Below, piece after piece: positions 53,029 to 60,697 of a stretch of DNA of 64,000 nucleotides. Each line of letters begins with the position of its first letter. Within the stretch, counting starts at the first letter, position 1. Source of the stretch: Endozoicomonas sp. NE40 (GTDB lineage: Bacteria; Pseudomonadota; Gammaproteobacteria; Pseudomonadales; Endozoicomonadaceae). The notes beneath the pieces are model-generated. The model searched no databases, had not been told where the DNA came from, and was given only the letters and a program-made list of their open reading frames with translations. The translations under genes and the position numbers were made by a program. The stretch is from positions 4,204,501 to 4,268,500 of the forward strand of contig NZ_JBEWTB010000002.1 in assembly GCF_040549045.1 (NCBI RefSeq), in the 5' to 3' direction.

Positions 53029-54111
53029 TTAAACCACTTCCAGCCCGGATGCCTTAAAACAGGCGAACACTCTATTGCCAGCAGACAACTGCAACGCATC
53101 AAAGGATTTTCGGGTTATCTGGCAGATCAGCGCCTGCTCGCCAAGGCTTAGCCTGAGCAATACGTGATGATGGCCCTGCTCCTGCAAACTGGCAATATGG
53201 GCGGGTATACAGTTCAGGATGCTGGAACTCTGCAGGGGCTCCAGGGTCAGGCTGATTTCACTGGCTGGCAGCACTACCCTTACAGGGGTTCCCGCAGGTT
53301 TGTTCATTTGACCTGTGTACAGTCTGTGCTGATCGAGCTGTATGGCTGTCAGCCCATAGTCTGGATCGTGCTCCATTACGGTGGCATCCAGTGCTGACAG
53401 TTGCTGGTCGCTGTTAACCTGTTCTTCCAGCCGGTTGAGCAACTGCCGACAGGTACCTTTTTCAATGACCTGCCCCTGGTGCATCCGCAACAGATTGTCT
53501 GCCAGCCTTGCCACCTCTTCCTTTGAGTGGCTGACAAAGACGACGGGGATTTTGAATTCCCGCTGAATCTGCTTCAGACAGGGCATTATGCTGAGTCGGG
53601 AAGACCAGTCCAGAGAGGCTAGTGGTTCATCCATTAACAGCAGGGAAGGGGCGTTAAGCAGAGTGCGGGCAATGGCCACCCGCTGTTTTTCACCGCCGGA
53701 CAGTTTATCAACCGTTCGTTCCAGCAGGTGTCCGATACCCACCTGCTGAATGACGTCATCAAATGGCAGCGCTGGTTGATCCGGGTTGGCCCGCTTCCGG
53801 GCAAACCGCAGATTGCCCATTACATTCAGATGCGGAAACAGTCTGGCTTCCTGAAAAATGTAACCAATGCCCCGTTGCTCGGGCGGTAGAAAAATACCCT
53901 GTTCAGAATCGAGCCATGTGCGACTATTGCAGATTATCCGTCCCTGTACGCCGGTTTCCAGCCCGGCAAGACAGCGTAACAGTGACGTCTTGCCGCACCC
54001 GGATGACCCCATGACCCCCCATATGCCGTCCAGTGTCAGTCTCTGGTTCAGACTGATATGGAAATAATCTCTGGGCAGGTCCAGTGTAAACTGCAGAATG
54101 TTACTATCCAT
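53029..54111 (-). CDS. modC: Molybdate ABC transporter ATPase ModC
   Basis: 360 residues from the ATG at 54111, which overlaps the modB stop by one base (TGATG). Walker A GSSGCGKTSLL, signature LSGGEKQRVAIAR, Walker B LLLMDEPLASLD, switch His in VFVSHS; a C-terminal TOBE (molybdate-binding) domain covers about residues 290-355. Energises molybdate uptake with ModB and ModA. Part of its TOBE-coding sequence is duplicated at 52183-52233. Confidence 0.95.
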   Translation of the reverse strand: MDSNILQFTLDLPRDYFHISLNQRLTLDGIWGVMGSSGCGKTSLLRCLAGLETGVQGRIICNSRTWLDSEQGIFLPPEQRGIGYIFQEARLFPHLNVMGNLRFARKRANPDQPALPFDDVIQQVGIGHLLERTVDKLSGGEKQRVAIARTLLNAPSLLLMDEPLASLDWSSRLSIMPCLKQIQREFKIPVVFVSHSKEEVARLADNLLRMHQGQVIEKGTCRQLLNRLEEQVNSDQQLSALDATVMEHDPDYGLTAIQLDQHRLYTGQMNKPAGTPVRVVLPASEISLTLEPLQSSSILNCIPAHIASLQEQGHHHVLLRLSLGEQALICQITRKSFDALQLSAGNRVFACFKASGLEVV

Positions 54112-54773
54112 CAACGTTGGCTTCCTCGACGGTCAATACTGTACAGCACAACCAGTAATACCATGGCAAAGGCGAGCAGGCCGCCGGCGATGGTGTGGGC
54201 GGTTTCAAACTGTTGGGTTTCGACCGCATCAAACAGGGCAATGGACAGTACCTGAGTTTCACCGGGAATATTGCCGCCGATCATCAATACCACGCCAAAT
54301 TCGCCAATGGTATGGGCAAAGCCCATGCACGCTGCCAGCAGCAGGGCTCGCTGTGTGTTGGGCAGAACAATATTGATGAAGCGATCCAAACGACGGGCGC
54401 CCAGCATTGCAGCCGCTTCGAGCAGTCCATGATCCAGCTGTTCAAAGGATCGCTGCAGCGGTTGTACGACAAAGGGCAGAGAGTACAGCACCGAAGCAAC
54501 CACCAGGCCGGAAAAGCTGAATGCCAGCGTAGAGCCGGTCAAGTCCAGCCAGAATTGTCCCAGAGCGTTGTTAGGGGAGAAGGCCAGCAGCAGGTAAAAA
54601 CCCAGTACTGTTGGTGGTAAAACCAGCGGCAGCCCAACCAGTGCTTCAATCACAGGCCGCAGACGGCTGCGCATGGTGGCGAGCTTCCATGCCAGAGGGG
54701 TGCCGATCACCATTAAAATCAGAGTGGTGATTAACGCCAGCTTAATGGTCAGCCAGACTGCTGCTGATAACAT
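54111..54773 (-). CDS. modB: Molybdate ABC transporter permease ModB
   Basis: 220 residues, five to six membrane helices, with the EAA loop LEAAAMLGARRLDRFINIVLP that contacts ModC, and GLPLVLPPTVLGFYLL earlier. Inner-membrane channel for molybdate. Confidence 0.95.
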   Translation of the reverse strand: MLSAAVWLTIKLALITTLILMVIGTPLAWKLATMRSRLRPVIEALVGLPLVLPPTVLGFYLLLAFSPNNALGQFWLDLTGSTLAFSFSGLVVASVLYSLPFVVQPLQRSFEQLDHGLLEAAAMLGARRLDRFINIVLPNTQRALLLAACMGFAHTIGEFGVVLMIGGNIPGETQVLSIALFDAVETQQFETAHTIAGGLLAFAMVLLVVLYSIDRRGSQR

Positions 54774-54788
54774 AAACTATCGGTTTCC

Positions 54789-55550
54789 TTACTTTGCGGG
54801 TCGATATCCCTGACTGGCAATATAAGCCTGACTGGTGTCGCTGAGCAGAAAATCCCTGAAGGTTTTAGCCAGGGGCTGTTTGCTCTGCTTCAACAGTACC
54901 AGTTCCTGCCGGATTGGGGCGTGGTACTCTTCGGGGATTTCCAGCCAGTGGTTTTCGGGTTCGTCCAGAACCTGGGCTTTTGCCACCAGACCCAGGCTGA
55001 CATTACCACTGGCTACAAACTGCCATGCCTGCTGAATGCTGGCACCCTGAACCAGTCTGCCCTGATAGCCCTGCCAGAGATTCATCTTTTCCAGAGTCTG
55101 TTGTGCCGCAAGGCCGTAGGGAGCCAGTGCTGGATTCGCAATAGCCAGTCGCCCCTGATAGTCATCCAGGGTCTTCAGGGTCAGGTGGCTGTCAGACGGA
55201 CTCCACAACACCAGACGACCATAGGCATACGTTTCACGGCTGCCGGGAACGATCAGGTCATTCAGCTCCAGTCTTGCCGGGCGTTCATCGTCGGCGGAGA
55301 GAAACAGGTCAAAAGGCGCACCATGACTGATCTGGTTGTAGAGAATGCCGGAGGATGCCGAAGAGACCAGCACTTTGATATCGTGCTTCTGTCCGAACTC
55401 TTCTGCCAGTACGTCAATAACCGGTTTGAAGTTGGCGGCAACGGCCACTCTAAGGGTGTCGGCATTAACAGTCGGGCTGACCAGTGCCATCAGCAGTGGC
55501 AGGCAGCACAGGATTATTCTTAACGCTTTACTTTGCACCGGTCTTCCCAT
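54789..55550 (-). CDS. modA: Molybdate-binding periplasmic protein ModA
   Basis: 253 residues with a signal peptide (IILCCLPLLMALVSPTVNA). The mature start DTLRVAVAANFKPVIDVLA and VSSASSGILYNQI carry the serines and backbone that hold the oxyanion; APFDLFLSADDERP is also typical. Its 5' end overlaps moaE by 31 bases; an internal GTG at 55538 would shorten this. Links cofactor synthesis to metal uptake in one operon. Confidence 0.93.
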   Translation of the reverse strand: MGRPVQSKALRIILCCLPLLMALVSPTVNADTLRVAVAANFKPVIDVLAEEFGQKHDIKVLVSSASSGILYNQISHGAPFDLFLSADDERPARLELNDLIVPGSRETYAYGRLVLWSPSDSHLTLKTLDDYQGRLAIANPALAPYGLAAQQTLEKMNLWQGYQGRLVQGASIQQAWQFVASGNVSLGLVAKAQVLDEPENHWLEIPEEYHAPIRQELVLLKQSKQPLAKTFRDFLLSDTSQAYIASQGYRPAK

Positions 55551-55996
55551 CGTTGCGCTGCATCCTTGTCGCTTTGTCGTTCTTCAATCCACCGGTCACC
55601 CTCTGGTGTGGTTTCCTTTTTCCAGAAAGGCGCACGGGTTTTCAGGTAGTCCATAATAAAATCGCAGGCGGCAAAGGCGTCCTGACGATGCGCACTGGCA
55701 GTACCGACAAAGACAATGCGGTCAGTGGGATGGAGCTGGCCGACCCGGTGAATAATGCTGACGCCATAAAGCGACCAGCGTTCACTGGCTTCTTCTGCTA
55801 TGGCCTGCAAAGCGCTTTCGGTCATGCCCGGATAGTGTTCCAGATATAACCCACTGACGTTGTCGTCCAGGTTATTGTCCCGCACCAGTCCGGTAAAGGT
55901 GACAATACCGCCCACGGCAGCGTTGTCAGATAGTCTTGCCTGTTCCCGGGCAGGGTCAAAATCCCGGGTTTGAACAGAAATATGAACAGCTGTCAT
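55520..55996 (-). CDS. moaE: Molybdopterin synthase large subunit MoaE
   Basis: 158 residues. GGIVTFTGLVRDNN, YLEHYPGMTESALQ, HRVGQLHPTDRIVFVGTAS and the catalytic-lysine region FWKKET are present. With MoaD it adds two sulfurs to precursor Z. Starts two bases after the moaD stop. Confidence 0.95.
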   Translation of the reverse strand: MTAVHISVQTRDFDPAREQARLSDNAAVGGIVTFTGLVRDNNLDDNVSGLYLEHYPGMTESALQAIAEEASERWSLYGVSIIHRVGQLHPTDRIVFVGTASAHRQDAFAACDFIMDYLKTRAPFWKKETTPEGDRWIEERQSDKDAAQRWEDRCKVKR

Positions 55997-55998
55997 GG

Positions 55999-56250
55999 TT
56001 AACCACCCGTTACCGGAGGGAAAAATGCGACTTCATCACCGTCTTTCAGGTCGGCATCACGGCGAGTCATGGTCTTGTTTAATGCAACGAGAGTGCGGCC
56101 ATCTTCCATGATTTCACGCCAGTCGTCGCCTTTTTCAGACAACTGACCGCGCAGCGCCGACAGTGTAGGTGGCTGGTCTTCAGGGGATAATACCAGCTCA
56201 TTGCAGTTCAATTGCTCGCGGTAGCTGGCGAAAAATAATACTTTGATCAT
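55999..56250 (-). CDS. moaD: Molybdopterin synthase sulfur-carrier subunit MoaD
   Basis: 83 residues from the ATG at 56250 (MIKVLFFASYREQL), ubiquitin-like fold, ending in the required Gly-Gly (FFPPVTGG). The upstream open frame to 56298 is not conserved. The activating enzyme MoeB is not encoded in the window. Confidence 0.94.
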   Translation of the reverse strand: MIKVLFFASYREQLNCNELVLSPEDQPPTLSALRGQLSEKGDDWREIMEDGRTLVALNKTMTRRDADLKDGDEVAFFPPVTGG

Positions 56251-56306
56251 ACAACTTAAGTTTCTGGAGCGCAGGTTAGGACGAACGCTCCACCTCATTG
56301 ATTTAA

Positions 56307-56783
56307 CTAATGGCTGGCCACATAGTGACCACTTTTGCCCCCGCTCTTTTCCAGAACACGAATGCCATCAATCTGCATGTCTTTGTCTGCGGCTTTGCAC
56401 ATGTCATAAATGGTCAGGGCAGCCACCGAAGCGGCTGTGAGAGCTTCCATTTCGACACCGGTCTTACCACTTAAACGACAACAGCTTTCAATGCGAATAC
56501 GACTGTGTTCCGGTTCAAAGTCAAACTCGATACCAATGTAATTCAGCATCAGCGGGTGACATAACGGAATCAGTGTGCCGCACTGTTTGGCAGCCTGGAT
56601 GCCGGCAATGCGGGCAACGGCCAGTACATCGCCTTTTTTCAGGCCGTTGTCCTGCACCAGAGCCAGGGTTTGAGGCTTCATGGTGATATAGCCTTCGGCC
56701 CTGGCTTCACGACGGGTTGCGTCTTTATCGCCAACATCGACCATGCTGGCTTTGCCCTGGGCATCAGTATGGGTCAGGCTCAT
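56307..56783 (-). CDS. moaC: Cyclic pyranopterin monophosphate synthase MoaC
   Basis: 158 residues. MVDVGDKDATRREA, AGIQAAKQCGTLIPLCHPL, TGVEMEALTAASVAALTIYD and the C-terminal EKSGGKSGH contain the active-site Lys, His and Asp. Converts the MoaA product to precursor Z. The start overlaps the moaB stop as ATGA. Confidence 0.96.
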   Translation of the reverse strand: MSLTHTDAQGKASMVDVGDKDATRREARAEGYITMKPQTLALVQDNGLKKGDVLAVARIAGIQAAKQCGTLIPLCHPLMLNYIGIEFDFEPEHSRIRIESCCRLSGKTGVEMEALTAASVAALTIYDMCKAADKDMQIDGIRVLEKSGGKSGHYVASH

Positions 56784-57304
56784 GGTGTGGCAGTCTTCAG
56801 TTGTTCAACAAAGTTGCAGGGACGGTGCCTGCTGTCCAGCTGTTCTTTAATAATGCCCTGCCAGGCAGTTTTGCAGGCATTGTTGGAGCCGGGCATAACA
56901 AAGACAATGGTGCCATTGGCAAAACCGGCAACGGTTCTGGATTGAATGGTCGACGTGCCAATCTGCTCATAGGACAGCTGGCGGAACAGTTCACCATAGC
57001 CGTCTACTTGTTTGTCAAACAGTGGCAGAACGGCTTCCGGTGTGCTGTCTCTGCCTGAGAAACCGGTGCCTCCGGTAATCAGAACGGCCTGAACGTTGTC
57101 GGAAGCAATCCAGCGGGACAGCGCTTCGCGAATTTTGTAGATATCGTCTTTTACTATCGCCTTGTCTGCCAGAAGATGGCCTTCAGACTTGAGCTGGTCG
57201 ACCAACAGGTGACCGGACGTATCGTTGTCTTCGGTACGAGTGTCGGAAACGGTCAGAACCGCGATATGCAGCGGGATAAATTCTGAAACTTGCTTGTGAG
57301 CCAT
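56780..57304 (-). CDS. moaB: Molybdenum cofactor biosynthesis protein MoaB
   Basis: 174 residues, MoaB/MogA fold with LTVSDTRTEDNDTSG, ITGGTGFSGRDSTPEAV and VFVMPGSNNACKTAW. Probably adenylylates molybdopterin before MoeA inserts molybdenum; no separate mogA is seen. Confidence 0.92.
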   Translation of the reverse strand: MAHKQVSEFIPLHIAVLTVSDTRTEDNDTSGHLLVDQLKSEGHLLADKAIVKDDIYKIREALSRWIASDNVQAVLITGGTGFSGRDSTPEAVLPLFDKQVDGYGELFRQLSYEQIGTSTIQSRTVAGFANGTIVFVMPGSNNACKTAWQGIIKEQLDSRHRPCNFVEQLKTATP

Positions 57305-57348
57305 GGGGTCTCCCTGTTGTTACGAGTACTTTTGATGAGCACTCTTTA

Positions 57349-57972
57349 TTATGAGCACTCTTTATGAGAACTCCGGCTCCGGGCAAAAGTCTGGCAGGCC
57401 TGCCACTCTTCCGGAGTGTTGGTGTTTCTGAACAGCGTTGCCTGTTCCGGAGCGGGGACGGGAATTGCCCTGCCATCCAGATGTTTGAGCAAACGCCAGA
57501 TCGAGTAATCTTTTCGGTCAGGACTGTTAATAGCCTGTCTGACCCTTTCCCGCAAACGTGTATTTACCGGCAGACAGACGGGCAGTGTAAAGTCCTGAAA
57601 ATAGCAGGCTGCCTTGTGCTGACTGCTGTAGTCTGCCAGATGTTTCAATGTTTCTGCCGACAGAAGCGGCATATCAACCGGTACTACCAGCAGGCTGTTT
57701 AACAGACAATCGTTGTCCGGTATCTCAAACAGTGCTGCATGGATGCCGCTGAGAGGACCCCGGTTAGGCAGCCGGTCGGTGACCGTTTTGCCAAACTGGT
57801 GGGTGGTCATCTGGCTGTTGCCACTGATCAGAACCGGGTCTGCACCGGCCGCAGCCAGTTTATCAGCCATTGCCAGAAACAGCGGTTTTTCCTGCCACTC
57901 CAGCAGTGCTTTGTTGCGACCCATTCTGGATGACTGTCCGCCAGCCAGAACCAGCCCGTATAAACGGCTCAT
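57349..57972 (-). CDS. mobA: Molybdenum cofactor guanylyltransferase MobA
   Basis: 207 residues from the ATG at 57972. LVLAGGQSSRMGRNKALL is the GTP-binding signature, NRGPLSGIHAAL and PVDMPLLSAE follow. Makes the guanine-dinucleotide form of the cofactor used by DMSO-family enzymes. This is the intact copy; an internally deleted and truncated copy lies at 59282-59502. Confidence 0.94.
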   Translation of the reverse strand: MSRLYGLVLAGGQSSRMGRNKALLEWQEKPLFLAMADKLAAAGADPVLISGNSQMTTHQFGKTVTDRLPNRGPLSGIHAALFEIPDNDCLLNSLLVVPVDMPLLSAETLKHLADYSSQHKAACYFQDFTLPVCLPVNTRLRERVRQAINSPDRKDYSIWRLLKHLDGRAIPVPAPEQATLFRNTNTPEEWQACQTFARSRSSHKECS

Positions 57973-58603
57973 AGGGCGTTTTCTAAACCATTTTTCCTGA
58001 TAGGGGGATACTAACAGAGCCGGTTCCAATGACATAGGTCTGAGGTCAACGTGATTATGGTTTGTGTTCTGCCAGAAATTCCGGAATGCGTTGCTCCAGC
58101 CAGTAGTTCAGATGGTTTGGACGTCCGCCTATAAACCCCACATGGCCGCCCCGGTGGGTCAGTTCCAGTTGCGTGCTGTTGGACAGCTCTTCCGGCTTTG
58201 GCACGCTGTCGGGTGTCATAAAAGAATCGTCGCTGGAGTGGATAATCAGGGTCGGACTCCGGTCATTCCAGCCCTGCTGCCGGAAAAGCAGCAGTTTGTC
58301 GTGCATCTGCTGGTGCATGTTGTTGAGGAAGCGATTGCGGTACATGCGACTGGCACCCTGATTCATCTGTCGGGCGCAGTGATCCAGACGAAAGGGGACT
58401 GATACCGCCACTGCAGCAGACAGTAAACTGTTTTCGAAACAGTGGCATCCATATTGTTTGCAGGTGTGGGCTTTTCAGGCCGGGGCTGGGGGAAAATGAA
58501 AGCATAGGCGGTAAGTCCAGAGGTCTGTCGTGTACTCAGGTACTGAGTCGAAAGAGTACTCGTATTCGCTGAGGATAGTGTTTTTTATGGCGATGTGAAA
58601 TGG
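57578..58603 (-). repeat. Copy A of the duplicated yheT-mobA segment
   Basis: Closely matches 59282-60663 in the same orientation, including about 100 bp upstream of yheT. This copy keeps mobA intact but has two internal deletions in yheT (about 180 bp and 390 bp). Confidence 0.92.
58055..58505 (-). pseudogene. Remnant of a YheT-type alpha/beta hydrolase
   Basis: Relative to the intact gene at 59576-60565 the sequence lacks two internal blocks: after LFRK (removing the nucleophile-elbow region) and after WNDR. The first deletion shifts the frame, giving two overlapping fragments (58263-58505 and 58055-58411). The retained parts are nearly identical to the intact copy, so the loss is recent. 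Confidence 0.92.
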
Positions 58604-58675
58604 CCTTCAAAAGCTGGTTGGGAAATATACATCCATCTAGACTGAAGTCAGTCCGGGCACCCGAGGATATCAAAG

Positions 58676-59281
58676 GTGTTTACCAAAGTTTTTTCAACAT
58701 CCAATGCCTATTCAATTCATTGCCTATGGAAAAAAAGCCCTTCTGGTAAGATGAAACCCCGTCATTCGGGAAAAACCGGGCAGAGGTTAGGAATATGTGA
58801 CGGTATAGTGCTGGCATGGCTAAAAAAAAGCATAGCCTCAAACGATGAGATTCAATCAGCTGCTGAGCTGGGATCACCACATTTAATGGCTATTGTCAGT
58901 GCCGCGAGCAATAAAGGAACGATGTACGGCATTAAGGGAACGCAATGGTTTATTCGTGTTTCCGCCCTGCTGGCGAGTCAGGGACTGAGTGCAGGAGCGT
59001 TTGAATATGTGCGCATCAATATGACCTCTACCAGAGCCGGTGCCTGGATGGCGGAGCATGAGGGATATTGTACTCTTGTCATAGAAGGTCAGATTGGTGT
59101 TCTCCATATACTCGGGGGACGATACCAGCAAAATGGGACCTGTGACCTTTTTGACCCAAACGAAGGTTTGTTTCGTTCCCAAAACGCAGAAAGTTTTATA
59201 CAGGATGTGACGTTTTACCTGCAAAGAAAATATGCTCGCACACCTTATGCAAGGGGGTTGATTTGTCAGGTAACAGCCTGA
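58676..59281 (+). CDS. YopT-like C58 cysteine peptidase (candidate effector)
   Basis: 201 residues from a GTG at 58676, eight bases after GAGG; an ATG at 58751 is an alternative. LGICDGIVLAWLKK matches the nucleophile-Cys motif of C58 (YopT/AvrPphB) peptidases, and DLFDPNEGLF with the following ESFIQDVTFYLQRKY matches the catalytic-Asp block and C-terminal helix. Where the family has the catalytic His (usually GHA) this protein reads EGYCTLV, so the His is moved or lost. Substrates of the family are host proteins. Opposite strand to its neighbours and set exactly between two copies of yheT-mobA. Confidence 0.6.
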   Translation: MFTKVFSTSNAYSIHCLWKKSPSGKMKPRHSGKTGQRLGICDGIVLAWLKKSIASNDEIQSAAELGSPHLMAIVSAASNKGTMYGIKGTQWFIRVSALLASQGLSAGAFEYVRINMTSTRAGAWMAEHEGYCTLVIEGQIGVLHILGGRYQQNGTCDLFDPNEGLFRSQNAESFIQDVTFYLQRKYARTPYARGLICQVTA

Positions 59282-59502
59282 ACGGACAGTGTGGAGTCCT
59301 GAAAATAGCAGGCTGTCTTGTGCTGACTGCTGTAGTCTGCCAGATGTTTCAATGTTTCTGCCGACAGCAGCGGCATATCAACCGGTACTACCAGCAGGCT
59401 GTTTAGCAGACAATCGTTGTCAGGTGTCTCAAGCAGTGCTTTGTTGCGACCCATTCTGGATGACTGTCCGCCAGCCAGAACCAGCCCGTATAAATGGCTC
59501 AT
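59282..59502 (-). pseudogene. Truncated, internally deleted copy of mobA
   Basis: Keeps the start (MSHLYGLVLAGGQSSRMGRN) and the PVDMPLLSAE block, but lacks a 174-bp piece present in the intact copy, removed in frame between short CAGTGCT repeats, and ends where similarity stops at 59282. It cannot encode a full enzyme. Confidence 0.9.
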
Positions 59503-59575
59503 AGGGTGTTTTCTAAACCATTTTTCCTGATAGGGGGATGCTAACAGAGCCGGTGCCAATGACATAGGTCTGAGG

Positions 59576-60565
59576 TCAACGGGATGATGGTTTGTGTTCT
59601 GCCAGAAATTCCGGAATGCGTTGCTCCAGCCAGTAGTTCAGATGGTTTGGACGTCCGCCTATAAACCCCACATGGCCGCCCCGGTGGGTCAGTTCCAGTT
59701 GCGTGCTGTTGGACAGCTCTTCCGGCTTTGGCACGCTGTCGGGTGTCATAAAAGGATCGTCGCTGGAGTGGATAATCAGGGTCGGGCTGGCAATGCCTTC
59801 CAGATAAAAGCGGCTGCTGGCTTTGCGATAGTAATCGTTACCACTCCGGAAACCATGCAGGGCGGCGGTGACGTAATGGTCAAAGGCTTCAAAGGTTTTC
59901 AGGTAGCCATAAGAGGTTAACTGTTGCAGCTCCCTTGCCCGGTCATTCCAGCCCTGCTGCCGGAAAAACAGCAGTTTGTCGTGCATCTGCTGGTGCATGT
60001 TGTTGAGGAAGCGATTGCGGTACATGCGACTGGCACCCTGATTCATCTGCCGGGCGCAGTGATCCAGACGAAAGGGGACTGATACCGCCACCGCAGCAGA
60101 CAGTAAGCTGCTGCGGCCTTCTTCTCCCTGGTATTTCAGCAGAACATTGCCACCCAGTGAATAGCCCACAGCCATCAGCTGTTTATACGGATGCTGTTGT
60201 TTAAGGTGTTTCAGTACTCCTCTGAGTTCCTGACTGTCCCCAGAATGATAACCACGAGGCAGGAGGTTAGGCTCCCCGCTGCATCCTCTGAAATTGATAC
60301 AGACCGATTGTATTCCCTGTTGGTTAAGGCGGGTTTGCAGCCCTGTGATGTATTTGGACTCGGAACTGCCGGTTAAACCGTGCAGTAATACGATCAGGCG
60401 GTCAGACTGTTCAGGTCCGTACCAGTCGAGATGAATAAAATCATCGTCGTCTGTCGTGAACCGCTCCCGCCGGCGCTTAAGCGACTGGGGTTTGCGAAAC
60501 AGTGGCGTCCATATCGTTTGCAGGTGTGGGCTTTTCAGGCCGGGGCAGGGGGAAAATGGAAGCAT
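59576..60565 (-). CDS. yheT: YheT-family alpha/beta hydrolase
   Basis: 329 residues, family length. SPHLQTIWTPLFRK at the N-terminus is diagnostic for YheT; LLHGLTGSSESKYI, NFRGCSGEPN, the nucleophile Ser in GYSLGGNVLLKY, Asp in IHSSDDPFMTP and His in THRGGHVGFIGG complete the triad. Carboxylesterase-like; physiological substrate unknown. The intact partner of the remnant at 58055-58505. Confidence 0.92.
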   Translation of the reverse strand: MLPFSPCPGLKSPHLQTIWTPLFRKPQSLKRRRERFTTDDDDFIHLDWYGPEQSDRLIVLLHGLTGSSESKYITGLQTRLNQQGIQSVCINFRGCSGEPNLLPRGYHSGDSQELRGVLKHLKQQHPYKQLMAVGYSLGGNVLLKYQGEEGRSSLLSAAVAVSVPFRLDHCARQMNQGASRMYRNRFLNNMHQQMHDKLLFFRQQGWNDRARELQQLTSYGYLKTFEAFDHYVTAALHGFRSGNDYYRKASSRFYLEGIASPTLIIHSSDDPFMTPDSVPKPEELSNSTQLELTHRGGHVGFIGGRPNHLNYWLEQRIPEFLAEHKPSSR

Positions 60566-60697
60566 AGGCGGTAAGTCCAGAGATCTGTCGTGTACTCAGG
60601 CACTGAGTCGAAAGAGTACTCGTATTCGCTGAGGATAGTGTTTTTTATGGGGATTTGAAATGGGTTCAGTCACTTTTGGAACTTTAGTTCACCATAG

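Larger units (their letters stand above)
59282..60663 (-). repeat. Copy B of the duplicated yheT-mobA segment
   Basis: Direct repeat of 57578-58603. This copy keeps yheT intact but has a deleted, truncated mobA. Similarity ends abruptly at 59282 and 60663. Confidence 0.92.
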
